A DNA stretch of 64,000 nucleotides from Kribbella amoyensis (GCF_007828865.1 NZ_VIVK01000003.1:459869-523868); one strand, 5' to 3'; counted from the first letter of the stretch, positions 25,512-34,321 are shown. Numbers and translations: made by a program. Notes: generated by a model from the sequence alone, not told the origin.

Positions 25512-25536
25512 CAGCCGGCCCGGAGCGGGCCGGCTG
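25512..25536 (-). terminator. Hairpin terminator between secreted-protein and SARP genes
   Basis: A perfect 11-bp stem (25512-25522 with 25526-25536) and a GAG loop, 19 nt beyond the stop of the 25555 gene. It separates two co-directional genes. Confidence 0.75.
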
Positions 25537-25554
25537 CTGGTCCGGTCAGCGCCG

Positions 25555-26034
25555 TCAGTACCGGATCTGGACGCAGGCCGGCTGCGGCTGCTTGCCCTCC
25601 CAGATCGCCTTGGAGCAGACCTGCGAACCCGGCTGGAACTGCTTGTTCACGGTGAACTTCGCCCCCAGGTGGCCCAGGGCGCAGGTGTTGTGCTGGAAGC
25701 TGTTGGAGTACGGGTACCCGCCGAGCTCGGTGCCCCAGACCTCGATCTTGACGTTGCAAACGGTGACCGGGTAGCCGGGTACGCCCTTGGAGTCGATCCA
25801 GCCCTCGATGGACTCGACGTTCAGGCCGGCGCCGTTCACCCGGACGCAGTGGTTGTTCCAGTTCCCCGGACCGTGCGCCGCGGTACAACCCGCCGCGCCC
25901 TCGGGGTCGGACGCGGTGACCGCCGCGTTCGCGGTCGCCGCCGGAATCGTTGCTGCCAGCAACCCGATCAGGGCGGCGGCCAGGACGAGGAGACTGCGGG
26001 CGCGAATCGAACTCATTTGGTGAATGATGTTCAC
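25555..26034 (-). CDS. Small secreted protein, unknown function
   Basis: 159 aa precursor. Sec signal peptide: basic SSIRAR, hydrophobic LLVLAAALIGLLAATIPAA, cleavage near ANA-AV. The mature part (about 120 aa) has six cysteines (GCTAAHG, NNHCVRV, VTVCNVKI, HNTCALG, QVCSKA, PACVQIRY), consistent with three disulphides, and looks like a compact beta-rich extracellular protein. The GTG at 26034 is preferred because GGAG sits five bases before it; the ATG six codons later has no ribosome site. Family not recognised. Confidence 0.75.
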   Translation of the reverse strand: MNIIHQMSSIRARSLLVLAAALIGLLAATIPAATANAAVTASDPEGAAGCTAAHGPGNWNNHCVRVNGAGLNVESIEGWIDSKGVPGYPVTVCNVKIEVWGTELGGYPYSNSFQHNTCALGHLGAKFTVNKQFQPGSQVCSKAIWEGKQPQPACVQIRY

Positions 26035-26243
26035 TGTTGCTCCACTTCGGCCGGTGCCGGCGCCGATCGGGCGCCTCGGAACACCGGTGTGCCGCCAGCT
26101 TTGCCAACCAGTCTTCCGTTTCGCTGCCCGCAGGCTGTCGGAGCCACGTCCGCCGACAGCGGTCAGCCGGTCACCTGCCAAGGGCTCAGGTCGAGGTCCG
26201 GGTACCGCATCCGCATCCCCGCAAGGGTTTCGGGCGTCCAGAA

Positions 26244-27083
26244 TTAGGGGCCGGGCCGCGGAAAACCGAAGAGCTCGAGCTGCCGCACCGTTGCCCTGGG
26301 CACGAACTCGTACCAGGCCGGCTCGTGACTGCGGCCGGCCCAGGCGACCCGGTTGCCCCAGTCAACTTCCGCCGCGCGGAAGGTGAGCTGCATCGAGTAC
26401 CGCGCACCGCGGGGCTTGCGCAGGCCGGTACCGCGGTGAAAGGTGTTGGTGCTGAAGGCAATCACCGTCCCGGCCGGCCCGGCTCCGGACTCCTCCACGT
26501 CGTACAACGCGGTGTTGTCGGCGGTCGAGACGAACCGGTCCCCCTGGCCGCCGGACCGCGGCAGGAAGTTCGGGCTCATCGGCAGGTCGGCGGTGTGGGT
26601 CCGCGAGACGAGGTGCGGCGGACCGAGGTCTTCGGGCACGTCGACGAGGAAGACGAAGAACTCGACCTGCTGGTACTCGTCCGCGGTCGTCGGTACCAGC
26701 ACGGTGTGGTTGAGGTAGTCCCGGTGCAGCTCCTGGTCGTACGAGGTGGCACCGGTGTACTTCGCCCAGGCCTCGGCCGAGTAGATCCGCAGATCCGTAT
26801 GCCCGATCAGCGTCTCGGCCAGCTCGACGATCCGCGGATGCACGGCGAGCAGACTCAACTCCGGACTGGCGAACGGGAACGTGTCGATCCCGTCGAACTC
26901 GTCCTCGAGGTACCTCTTCCGCCGTGGATCGGTGCCGTCGTGGAACCCATCCGGCGTGGGGAACATCGTCTCCAGTTCCCCCAGCGCAGGTGCAAGGTCC
27001 TCCGCCGAGAGGAACCCGGGCAACTTCACGAAACCATCGGTATGCCACGTCCGGGCGAGCTCATCACGATCCACCCCAGCCAT
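26244..27083 (-). CDS. Phytanoyl-CoA dioxygenase (PhyH) family oxygenase
   Basis: 279 aa, Fe(II)/2-oxoglutarate oxygenase. Iron ligands are H120 and D122 (ELHRDYLNH) and H216 (NTFHRGTG); the 2-oxoglutarate-binding Arg is in KPRGARYS (about 225-228). The N-terminus FVKLPGFLSAEDLAPAL is standard for the family. Substrate unknown; PhyH enzymes hydroxylate natural products, ectoine or acyl chains. The ATG at 27083 is chosen over a TTG nine codons upstream. Divergent from the small gene at 27140. Confidence 0.87.
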   Translation of the reverse strand: MAGVDRDELARTWHTDGFVKLPGFLSAEDLAPALGELETMFPTPDGFHDGTDPRRKRYLEDEFDGIDTFPFASPELSLLAVHPRIVELAETLIGHTDLRIYSAEAWAKYTGATSYDQELHRDYLNHTVLVPTTADEYQQVEFFVFLVDVPEDLGPPHLVSRTHTADLPMSPNFLPRSGGQGDRFVSTADNTALYDVEESGAGPAGTVIAFSTNTFHRGTGLRKPRGARYSMQLTFRAAEVDWGNRVAWAGRSHEPAWYEFVPRATVRQLELFGFPRPGP

Positions 27084-27139
27084 CGTGTTCGCCCGATCCC
27101 CAGCCGGCAACAGGTTTTTCCCCCTGTCAGACTGGCGCG

Positions 27140-27370
27140 GTGATCACGCCGAGGGAACTCAGCCAGGGCCACCAGGTCGCCGACGCCGATCTCCCCCTCC
27201 TCGCCGCCCACTGGCTGGCCGACGGCTACGACTCCCCCACCCTTCGCGAACTGGCCGGCCTCACCCACCGCGACGGCCAAGAGGCCCGTACCCTCCGCGA
27301 CACCGTCCTCGCCGAACTCGGCCACCCGATCAAGCTGATCACCTCCCCGTACGAGGGACTACCGAGCTGA
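27140..27370 (+). CDS. Small acidic protein, unknown function
   Basis: 76 aa, soluble, helical. The middle part (LLAAHWLADGYDSPTLRELAGLTHRDGQEARTL) resembles short actinobacterial hypothetical proteins in which 'SPxLRELAG' recurs; no domain assigned. The GTG at 27140 lies 56 bp from the divergent PhyH start, and CAGACT upstream could be a -10. Codon use (strong C/G at third positions) supports coding. Confidence 0.6.
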   Translation: MITPRELSQGHQVADADLPLLAAHWLADGYDSPTLRELAGLTHRDGQEARTLRDTVLAELGHPIKLITSPYEGLPS

Positions 27371-27458
27371 TCGGCGTGTTGAGGTCGGCGGTGCGATCTC
27401 GGCGGTATTGCGAGAATTGAGCGAAGAGGACGTACCCGCTCTGGCTTGAAGCCGGCGG

Positions 27459-28484
27459 TCAGTCGCGGAGGAAGTCGATCGGGGTGGTTGCGTCGAAGCC
27501 GGAGCAGGCTTCGGCGAGGGCTTCCAGGGTCGGCTGCTCGGTGCCGTGGACGGCCGGGTCGGGGCGGAAGCGGATCGTGGTCCCGGTGCTTCCCGACGCG
27601 TCGACCTTGGTGAGCGGACCCCGCGGCAGGCCGTGTTCGTACCGTTGGGTCCAGCTGCCCTCGGTCCGGCGGTTGGTGTGCTCGACCCATTCGCTCAGCG
27701 CGCACACCACCGACATCCCCGAGCGGCGCCGGCCGTCCGGGAGTACGGGTGAGTCGGCGACCTCGAAGAAGCGCAGGTCCTTGGTCGCCATGATCGGCTT
27801 GACCATCGGCACACCGGCCGCGTCGAAGCGCACCGCGGTCCCGCGGCCGTTGTCCTCGACCGAGACGGAGCCGTCGTCGTGCAGGATCACCCGCACGTGG
27901 TCCGTCGTCCCCTCGCGCGCCTCGTCCAGGGCGTACGCGATCACCTCCAGCGCGGCATGCAGCACCCCGCCCTCCGCGTACCGGCTCGCCTCGCGCTGGA
28001 TCGCGGCGACGTGCTCGGTGTCCGTGCTCGACAACCAACTGTGCGTACTCAACCGCATCGTCAGGAACGGGATCGTGTCACCGTCCAGCACATACCGCTC
28101 GGTCTCCACGAAGCCGTGCCGTTGCGCGAAGTACACGCCCTCCTCGTTCGTCGCGAGGATGACGGTCTCGACCGCGGTGGCGCCCAGTTCGTCCGCCTTC
28201 GCCAGCCCCCGCCGGTACAACTGCTCCCCGAACCCGCGACGCCGGTACTCGGGCAGGATGCGCGCGATCACGGTCACCGTGTCCGTCTCCCCGTCCGGCG
28301 GCCGCACGGTCGAGCAACCGACCGCCGTGTCACCGAGGTAGGCAACGTCGAGGTGGTTCCGCTGGACCCGCTCGCGAACCTCGTCGGTCGACAAGGGCGC
28401 CGTCGGGATGATCGCGTTGTGCACCTCCCGCCAGTCCTCGACCAACGCGTCCCCGTCCACCGGCACGATCCTCAGCTCCACCAC
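27459..28484 (-). CDS. GNAT acetyltransferase fused to a GyrB-like GHKL ATPase domain
   Basis: 341 aa with two domains. Residues 1-145 are a GNAT acetyltransferase: acetyl-CoA motif A RILPEYRRRGFGEQLYRRG, then EEGVYFAQRHGFVE. Residues 150-341 resemble the GHKL N-domain of type II topoisomerases: HAALEVIAYALDEAREG (N-box, Asp/Glu helix), VRVILHDDGSVSVEDNGRGTAV (G1 box DNGRG) and a later GTTIRFRPDPAVHG. There is no transducer or toprim part. The fusion would tie acetylation to an ATP-dependent switch; the substrate is unknown. GTG 28484/28481 is chosen because the preceding sequence overlaps the divergent promoter. Confidence 0.78.
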   Translation of the reverse strand: MVELRIVPVDGDALVEDWREVHNAIIPTAPLSTDEVRERVQRNHLDVAYLGDTAVGCSTVRPPDGETDTVTVIARILPEYRRRGFGEQLYRRGLAKADELGATAVETVILATNEEGVYFAQRHGFVETERYVLDGDTIPFLTMRLSTHSWLSSTDTEHVAAIQREASRYAEGGVLHAALEVIAYALDEAREGTTDHVRVILHDDGSVSVEDNGRGTAVRFDAAGVPMVKPIMATKDLRFFEVADSPVLPDGRRRSGMSVVCALSEWVEHTNRRTEGSWTQRYEHGLPRGPLTKVDASGSTGTTIRFRPDPAVHGTEQPTLEALAEACSGFDATTPIDFLRD

Positions 28485-28543
28485 GCCAGCACCCAACCCC
28501 GTTCCCCGGCCGCGCGTCAACCCTGTTCCGGCGACAATGGGGC

Positions 28544-29128
28544 ATGCCGATCGCCCACGAACTGACGCCCGAGGCAACGAACCCGGAACCCGGCCGGGTG
28601 ATCCTGCTGAACGGCACGTCCAGCTCCGGCAAGTCGAGCATCGCGGCCGAACTCCTCACCACCCTCGACGGCCCGTGGTACCACCTCGCCGTCGACCACT
28701 GCCACCGCATCCGCTCCCGCCACCCGTGGACCGAGAACGAGTTCCTGCCGATCTTCCAGCGCACCCTCCTCGGCTTCCACCGCATGGTCGCCGGGATGGC
28801 AGCGGCGGGGAACGACGTCGTGGTCGACCACATCCTCAGCGAGGACTGGCGCCTGACCGACTGCCTCGAAGTCTTCGCCGGACTCGACCTGTACTACATC
28901 GGCATCCACTGCTCCCTGCCAGAGCTGGAACGCCGAGAAGCCGACCGCGGCGACCGCACCACCGGCCTCGCCGCCCTCCAGTACCCCCTGGTCCACCGCC
29001 ACGGCGTCTACGACCTCGAAGTCGACTCCGAGAAGCACGACCCCACAACCTGCGCCACCAAAATCCGAACCCGCCTCACCCAATCGCCACCCACCGCCTT
29101 CCCCACCCTGAGGAAGTCGTTCGGTTAG
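28544..29128 (+). CDS. Chloramphenicol phosphotransferase-like P-loop kinase
   Basis: 194 aa. Walker A is GTSSSGKSS (residues 24-32) after RVILLNG; VVVDHILSEDW carries the second Asp; the LID-like stretch ELERREADRGDR is typical of the CPT family (chloramphenicol 3-O-phosphotransferase of Streptomyces). It may inactivate an antibiotic or phosphorylate another small alcohol. Divergent from the GNAT-GHKL gene with a 59-bp gap; the stop overlaps the end of the convergent GDPD gene by 4 bp. Confidence 0.83.
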   Translation: MPIAHELTPEATNPEPGRVILLNGTSSSGKSSIAAELLTTLDGPWYHLAVDHCHRIRSRHPWTENEFLPIFQRTLLGFHRMVAGMAAAGNDVVVDHILSEDWRLTDCLEVFAGLDLYYIGIHCSLPELERREADRGDRTTGLAALQYPLVHRHGVYDLEVDSEKHDPTTCATKIRTRLTQSPPTAFPTLRKSFG

Positions 29129-29751
29129 GGGAGGTTGGTGAGGAGGGGGAGGTTTTTGCTGATGATGCCGGTGACGCCCAGGCGGTGGGCTTCGTCCAGG
29201 GCCGTGGCGTCGTCGACGGGCCAGGTGAGGACGAGGTCGGCTCTTCGGCGGAGTTCGGTGACGAGGGCCGGGGTGAGTAGGCGGAGGTGGACGCAGACAC
29301 CGTGAACCGGGCTCACTTTGAGTCTGCGGCGGAGGCGGCTCAACCCACGGCGGCTACCCGCTGAGTACACCAACTTCGCCTCAGGCTGGTCCGCCAACTT
29401 CGGCAGCATCCACCAGTGCTGCGTGCACACGGTGATCGGCGTACCGCGGACCGCCGCGGCCACGCGACCCGCCAAGTACGGGTGGATGCCCTTGAGGTCC
29501 AGCATCAGCCGGGGATCCCCGCCGACCGCCGCGAGCAGATCCGCGAGGGACGGCACCGGGGTACGGCGTACCAGCTCGCCTTGCTCCCACAGGAACCACG
29601 GGCCGAGCGTCTTGTGGTGGCGGATCTCCAGGCGGCCGCGGTACCCGTGCACGTCCGCCTCGACGAGGTCCACGCCCGCGTCGAGGGCTTCCCGGAGTCC
29701 GGCCAGATCGTTGCCGGCGCGGTGGGCGACGGTGACGAGGCGCTCGGACAT
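29125..29751 (-). CDS. Short glycerophosphodiester phosphodiesterase
   Basis: 208 aa. GDPD barrel: VTVAHRAGND (HR, catalytic acid and binding), DLVEADVHGYRGRLEIRHHKTLG (E-D metal ligands and second His), LMLDLKG (K/E site). The C-terminal VTGIISKNLPLL strand is conserved. It is shorter than the usual 240-280 aa, mainly through short loops. It would hydrolyse glycerophosphodiesters to glycerol-3-phosphate. Its ATG overlaps the UPF0104 stop (TGATG), so the two are co-translated. Confidence 0.87.
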   Translation of the reverse strand: MSERLVTVAHRAGNDLAGLREALDAGVDLVEADVHGYRGRLEIRHHKTLGPWFLWEQGELVRRTPVPSLADLLAAVGGDPRLMLDLKGIHPYLAGRVAAAVRGTPITVCTQHWWMLPKLADQPEAKLVYSAGSRRGLSRLRRRLKVSPVHGVCVHLRLLTPALVTELRRRADLVLTWPVDDATALDEAHRLGVTGIISKNLPLLTNLP

Positions 29752-30737
29752 CAGGCCGTGGCTGGTCGTCTCGACGTTCGCCAGCGCAGCAGCAGTCCAC
29801 CGCCGCCGAGCAGCAACGCCGGGACCCACGTCAGCAGCGCCGTCAACGCCACAGCGCCCAGCGCCGCCGTCCACGGCACGCCGATCGCCGCGAGCCCCGC
29901 GACGAGCGCACCCTCCCGCGGGGTCGCACCGTGGACGCCCGGGAGCGCGCCGGCCACCTGGCTCGCGCCGAAGACACCCAGCAGCTGCAGCGCCGACACC
30001 GAGTCACCGACCGCGTGGATCGCGCCGACGAGCAGGCAGACGATGGTCAGCTGGTAGACCACCGACAACGCGACCCCACCGGCGAACACCTTCCACGACG
30101 GCCACGGCCAGCGGTCCTTGAAGCCGGGTTTGCGCCGGTTCACCAGCACCGCGACGGCGAGCACCACCGCGGCACCGACCAGGGCGACACCCATCACGAT
30201 CGGCGGCAGCGCGACGCCGGACACGACCACGGCGACGATCATGCCGACCGCGCCGACGAACCGGTCCAGCGCGACCTCGGCGACCGCGGGCGCCCGGCGT
30301 ACTCCGGTGGTCTCGAGGCGGTGCACCCGCCAGAGGTCCGCACCCGCGTGCCACGGCGTGATCAACCCCAGGATCTCGCTCTCCGCGTACGCGCGCAGAT
30401 GCCAGCGCCGGGTCTGTCCGCTCGCCGACAACGCGTGCCAGCGCAGCGGACACGCGACGTACTTGCCGATCACGAACGGGAGGAGGCCGACCACGGCGGG
30501 CAACAGGGTCAGGTGCGGAACGCGATCGACGTTCCACGCCGAGACCAGCACGGCCACGACCAGCGCGGCGACCCGGAACAGCCGGTTGTGGAAGAGCGCC
30601 TGGCCCCAGCGGAGAGCGGTGGTCGCGGCGCGGCGGATTCCGCTCACCGGTGCAACGGTGGCGGTGACGGTCGGTGTCTCTTCCGAGGAGGAGAGATTTT
30701 CTGATGCCGCCCCAGACGGCACGGGGGAGAGATTCAT
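29751..30737 (-). CDS. UPF0104 / LPG-synthase transmembrane region family protein
   Basis: 328 aa, about eight helices. A cytoplasmic Ser/Thr-rich N-terminus precedes the family signatures: VIGKYVACPLRWHALSASG, SEILGLITPWHAGADLWRVHRL, DRFVGAVGM and later GALPGVHGATPREGALVAGL. This is the flippase/MprF-like membrane domain without the LPG synthase C-terminal domain; relatives act in lipid or isoprenoid-lipid transport. The ATG at 30737 is used; longer in-frame sequence upstream crosses the divergent PAP2 promoter. Upstream of and coupled to the GDPD gene. Confidence 0.85.
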   Translation of the reverse strand: MNLSPVPSGAASENLSSSEETPTVTATVAPVSGIRRAATTALRWGQALFHNRLFRVAALVVAVLVSAWNVDRVPHLTLLPAVVGLLPFVIGKYVACPLRWHALSASGQTRRWHLRAYAESEILGLITPWHAGADLWRVHRLETTGVRRAPAVAEVALDRFVGAVGMIVAVVVSGVALPPIVMGVALVGAAVVLAVAVLVNRRKPGFKDRWPWPSWKVFAGGVALSVVYQLTIVCLLVGAIHAVGDSVSALQLLGVFGASQVAGALPGVHGATPREGALVAGLAAIGVPWTAALGAVALTALLTWVPALLLGGGGLLLRWRTSRRPATA

Positions 30738-30864
30738 GGGGGCTTGTGGTTTTCTGGTAATGAGGGGTTCTGGTCGAGCCGGCCGACCCTGGGGGGTCGA
30801 CTCGCGGGAAAGTCTAGGCAGCAGCACCCAAACGCGCAGGTCGAAGCGTTGCGGGAGGGGCAAC

Positions 30865-31593
30865 GTGAGTGCTACACACCGTGACCCCGCACGCAGGATT
30901 CTCTTCGAAGCCGCCCTGATCGCGACCGCGGTCCTGCTGTACTTCCTGGTCCGCGGTCTGATCGAAGAGCGCGTCGCGACGGCCTACGAGAACGCGGAGT
31001 CCGTGGTCCGCTTCGAGCAGCGGACCGGCTTCTTCGTGGAACCCCACCTGCAGCAGTATGTGACCGACCACCCGTCCCTCGTGGTGTTCGCGAACTGGAT
31101 GTACATCTACGGCCACTGGCCCGTCGTCGTGATCACGCTGGCCTGGTTGCTCACCCGGCACCGGACCGAGTACCGGCGGTTCCGCAACGCGATGCTCATC
31201 TCGGGGGCGATCGGCCTGGTGATCTTCGCGCTCTTCCCGGTCGCACCGCCGCGCTTCCTGCCCGGCCTTGGGTTCGTCGACACCGTGACCGAGCAGTCCT
31301 CGTCGTACCGGGTCCTGCAGGCGCCCGGGATGACGAACCAGTACGCCGCGGTGCCGAGTCTGCATTTCGGCTGGAACCTGCTGATGGGGATCGCCTGGGC
31401 GACGGTGGCGACGCATCCGCTGGCTCGCGCGTTCGGCTGGATCATGCCGCCGGCGATGTTCGCGGCGATCGTGCTGACCGCGAACCACTACATCGTCGAC
31501 GGCCTGCTCGGTGGGTCGATCGCGCTGTTCGGGCTCTGGCTCGGGACCCGGATCGACCGCCGGAACCCGGGTCTCAGGCCGGGGCGCCGGTGA
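30865..31593 (+). CDS. PAP2-superfamily integral membrane phosphatase / IPC-synthase-like
   Basis: 242 aa, six predicted helices. The PAP2 catalytic motifs are of the AUR1-like type: SLHFGWNLLMG (motif C2 with His) and ANHYIVDGLLGG (motif C3, His and Asp). Motif C1 is represented by PVAPPRFLPG. Acts on a membrane-lipid phosphate or transfers a phospho-alcohol head group. The GTG at 30865 has GGGAGGGG at good spacing. Divergent from the UPF0104-GDPD operon, so the three genes may form one lipid locus. The 3' end overlaps the convergent APH gene by 20 bp. Confidence 0.87.
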   Translation: MSATHRDPARRILFEAALIATAVLLYFLVRGLIEERVATAYENAESVVRFEQRTGFFVEPHLQQYVTDHPSLVVFANWMYIYGHWPVVVITLAWLLTRHRTEYRRFRNAMLISGAIGLVIFALFPVAPPRFLPGLGFVDTVTEQSSSYRVLQAPGMTNQYAAVPSLHFGWNLLMGIAWATVATHPLARAFGWIMPPAMFAAIVLTANHYIVDGLLGGSIALFGLWLGTRIDRRNPGLRPGRR

Positions 31594-32452
31594 CGTCGGC
31601 GACCACCTGGTCGATCACGTACTGCGCGTTCGCGGCGATGCCCGGGTTCGTCTCGCGGTAGTACGGCAGCTGGATCAGCGCCATCGACAGCGCCCTCGCC
31701 CGGCCGCGGATCCAGGTGTCCTCGTCGACGTCGACGGCCGCGCGGAACGCTGTCCGGGCGGGCCCGGTCAGCAGGTTCCACGCCGGGATCAGGTCGCAGG
31801 CGGGATCACCGGTCCCCGCCGTCGCGAAGTCGAGCACGGCAAGCAGCCGGTCCCCCTGGACGAGCAGGTTCGACGGCATCAGGTCGGCGTGGAGCCAGAC
31901 CGACCCCGTCGCCGGCGCGGCCGCGAGCCCAGCATCCCAGCCGGCCATCGCCGCCTCGACGTCGATCCAGCCCACCAACTGCCGCAGCGCCGACCGCGTC
32001 CCTGCGTCCTGCTCGCTCAACGGCCCACCCCGGTACGCCGCAGGCGCGTCCGGCAGCGTGATCTTGCGGAACTCCCGGACCAACTCGCCCAGCTCGGTCC
32101 CGAGGGTCGTCGAGGTCGTCCCGGCCACCGGGAGGTCGCCGTCGATCCAGCGGTTCACCGACCATCGCCACGGGTACTCGTCGGCCGGCTCCCCCAGCGC
32201 GACCGGGACCGGGATCTCGACCGGCAGCAGCGGCGCCAACCGCGGCAGCCAGGTGGCCTCCTTGCCGATGTCGTCCACTCCACCCGGGACCCGCGGCAGC
32301 CGGACGGTCAGCGAGTCACCGAGCCGGTACATCGCGTTCACGGTCCCGCTGGACGGGATCTCGGTCACCGTCAGCCCGGCCCACTCGCGGAACTGACCCG
32401 CCACCAGGCGCTGGACCAGTTCCGCGTCGATGTCCACCTCGTCCGCGTGCAT
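31574..32452 (-). CDS. Aminoglycoside phosphotransferase (APH) family kinase
   Basis: 292 aa, protein-kinase-like fold. Nucleotide-binding first lobe SSGTVNAMYRLGDSLTVRLPR; catalytic loop VWLHADLMPSNLLV (HxDxxxxN); metal-binding VLDFATAGTGDPACDL. This is the 'phosphotransferase family' common in actinobacteria, in which true antibiotic resistance is rarely shown. The ATG at 32452 (MHADEVDIDA) is preferred as the family's usual N-terminus; an ATG five codons upstream is an alternative. Divergent from the 32572 membrane gene with a short intergenic region. Confidence 0.87.
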   Translation of the reverse strand: MHADEVDIDAELVQRLVAGQFREWAGLTVTEIPSSGTVNAMYRLGDSLTVRLPRVPGGVDDIGKEATWLPRLAPLLPVEIPVPVALGEPADEYPWRWSVNRWIDGDLPVAGTTSTTLGTELGELVREFRKITLPDAPAAYRGGPLSEQDAGTRSALRQLVGWIDVEAAMAGWDAGLAAAPATGSVWLHADLMPSNLLVQGDRLLAVLDFATAGTGDPACDLIPAWNLLTGPARTAFRAAVDVDEDTWIRGRARALSMALIQLPYYRETNPGIAANAQYVIDQVVADVTGAPA

Positions 32453-32571
32453 TCTCACGGCCGCCATCCCACCGGATCGGGCCGTCCTTGTCGAGCCGAT
32501 TCCCACCAATTACGGGCCGAAGGCAACCAACTGGTCCGAACCTTCCGCCGAGTTCGCGCGTCTGCACCGGC

Positions 32572-33378
32572 ATGAGAGGGTGGGCGGTCGTGCGGGTGCG
32601 GAACTGGTTACTGGGCGTCGGGCTGCTCGGTGCGACGGTGTGGTCGTTCGTGGTGAGCGCGTCGATGCCGAGCTGGTTCGACCCGAGCGAGGACTGCGCG
32701 CTGACCGCGTCGAGCGACGGCGTCTACGGCAGCAGCGCCGGGATCGACATCCGGACCAGCTGGTTCCCGCCCCGGGCCGTCTGCGACTTCGGCAGTGGCG
32801 AGAAGTACGAGTTCATCTCCCAGGCCGAATCGGTGACGCTCACCGTTCTCGCGGTCGTGCTCGCGCTCGCGCTGGTCGCCGGGCTCGTCCTGGCGGTCCG
32901 CGGACTCACGGCGACCGGCGGCGTGATCCGGGCCGCCGACGCGATCAACCTCCGCCGCCGGCTGCTCACCCATCTCGCCGTCGCCGCGTTCCTGGGCTAC
33001 GTGGCGAGCTCCGGTCTGGTCATCGGCCAGGTGATCGGGATCATGCTCACCGGTCCGCCGGGCCTGGTCACGCTCGTCGTCGGCGCCCTGGTCGTGCTCA
33101 CAGCCGTCACCACCGCGGCCGACCGCGCGTACGGTCCGCTGCCGAGCACGGCCACCGACTCGTACCGGCGCGGGACGACCGCGGCGGTCCTGGTCGTCCT
33201 CGTCGTGACAACCATCGCGGTCGTCAACTTCCCGCTGCGCGACCTCGACGTCGCGATCCCCGGCGCGGCCACGTACGCCGCGGTGGTGGCGGTCCAGTGG
33301 TTCAGACCGCGCCGATCGTCGCTCCCGGTACCTGCGGACAGTCCAGCAACTGCTGATCGGTCCGCCGAGCCCCGGTGA
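32572..33378 (+). CDS. Polytopic membrane protein, unknown function
   Basis: About 268 aa. The N-terminal helix (LLGVGLLGATVWSFVVSA) is followed by an extracytoplasmic stretch with two Cys (SEDCALTA, RAVCDFG) and then four to five hydrophobic helices. No family recognised. The start is uncertain: ATG at 32572 or GTG at 32590 (VRVRNW). The 3' end overlaps the convergent LacI gene by 77 bp, so the last 25 residues share DNA with the repressor's C-terminus. Confidence 0.68.
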   Translation: MRGWAVVRVRNWLLGVGLLGATVWSFVVSASMPSWFDPSEDCALTASSDGVYGSSAGIDIRTSWFPPRAVCDFGSGEKYEFISQAESVTLTVLAVVLALALVAGLVLAVRGLTATGGVIRAADAINLRRRLLTHLAVAAFLGYVASSGLVIGQVIGIMLTGPPGLVTLVVGALVVLTAVTTAADRAYGPLPSTATDSYRRGTTAAVLVVLVVTTIAVVNFPLRDLDVAIPGAATYAAVVAVQWFRPRRSSLPVPADSPATADRSAEPR

Positions 33379-34321
33379 TCTGGTCGACCAGCAGACGCAC
33401 CGCCCGCCGGCCGAGCTCGCGACGCGGTACCTCGAACCCGCTCACGTCCGGCCGGCCCTTCGGCTGACCCAGCACGGCGAGCGACAGGTCCTCGGGGAGC
33501 CGGAGACCCGCCTCCTCCGCAGCGGCCAGGGCGGCTCTCGACAAGACGCCGAGATCGGTCTCCTCCACGACGACCGCGGTCACGCCCTCGTCCCGCCATT
33601 TCGTCAGCAGTGCGGCATCCACGTCGGCGGACTGCGCGCGCACGACAACACGGCGTACCGGCAGGCGCGCTCGACGGATCGCGGCAAGCACGCCCTTCTC
33701 CCGGTCCGTCGAGGACAGCGCGTCCTCCACGGAGCGCAGGTACCGGATCTCGCGGTGTCCCAGCTCGAGCAGCCGCTCCACCACCGCGGCCGACGCGGCC
33801 ACGTAGTCCACGCCGACGAACGGGATCCGGCCGCCGAGCTCGTCCCGCCGGCCGACGTACACCAGCGGGAAGTCGCCGTGCAGCAGCCAGTCGATCGGCT
33901 CCTCCGGCACATGCCGGCCGAAGAACACACAGCCGTCGGCGACCCTGGTCCGGCGGATCGCGGTCTTCGCGTCGGTGCGCGCGTCCAGCCCGCCGGTCCC
34001 GGTGAACAGCACCAGGTCCTGGCCGAGCGCGGTCGCCTCCGCCTCGATCCCGGCCAGGATCGGGTAGTAGAAGTCGTCCAGCTCGATCGGGAACGCCGAG
34101 GCGAACGTGTACACCCCGAGCAGGTGGTTGCGGGCCGAGGCGAGCCGGGTCGCGACCGGATCGGGGACGTAGCCGAGCTGCTCGGCCGCGGCCAGCACCC
34201 GCTGCCGGGTCGGCTCCGACAGCCGGGTACCTTCGGTGTTCCCGGACAGCACCAGGGACACGGTCGTCTGCGACACCCCGGCGACCGCCGCGATGTCCGC
34301 CTGCCGGGGAGCTCTCGCCAT
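33302..34321 (-). CDS. LacI family transcriptional regulator
   Basis: 339 aa. LacI-type HTH at 7-30 (ADIAAVAGVSQTTVSLVLSG), hinge helix ATRLASARNHLLGVY near 57-70, and a periplasmic-binding-like core. The inducer pocket suggests a sugar or small metabolite. The ATG at 34321 is fixed by the HTH. It lies 23 bp downstream of the FAD-oxidase gene on the same strand, and a CG-centred palindrome sits in that gap, implying autoregulation. It probably controls the oxidase gene too. Confidence 0.92.
   Translation of the reverse strand: MARAPRQADIAAVAGVSQTTVSLVLSGNTEGTRLSEPTRQRVLAAAEQLGYVPDPVATRLASARNHLLGVYTFASAFPIELDDFYYPILAGIEAEATALGQDLVLFTGTGGLDARTDAKTAIRRTRVADGCVFFGRHVPEEPIDWLLHGDFPLVYVGRRDELGGRIPFVGVDYVAASAAVVERLLELGHREIRYLRSVEDALSSTDREKGVLAAIRRARLPVRRVVVRAQSADVDAALLTKWRDEGVTAVVVEETDLGVLSRAALAAAEEAGLRLPEDLSLAVLGQPKGRPDVSGFEVPRRELGRRAVRLLVDQITGARRTDQQLLDCPQVPGATIGAV

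Noticed and set aside
25466..26107. N-terminal extension of the SARP regulator to 1141 aa
   Set aside because: The extension would cross a strong terminator and the oppositely framed secreted-protein gene; the SARP domain begins at the chosen ATG.
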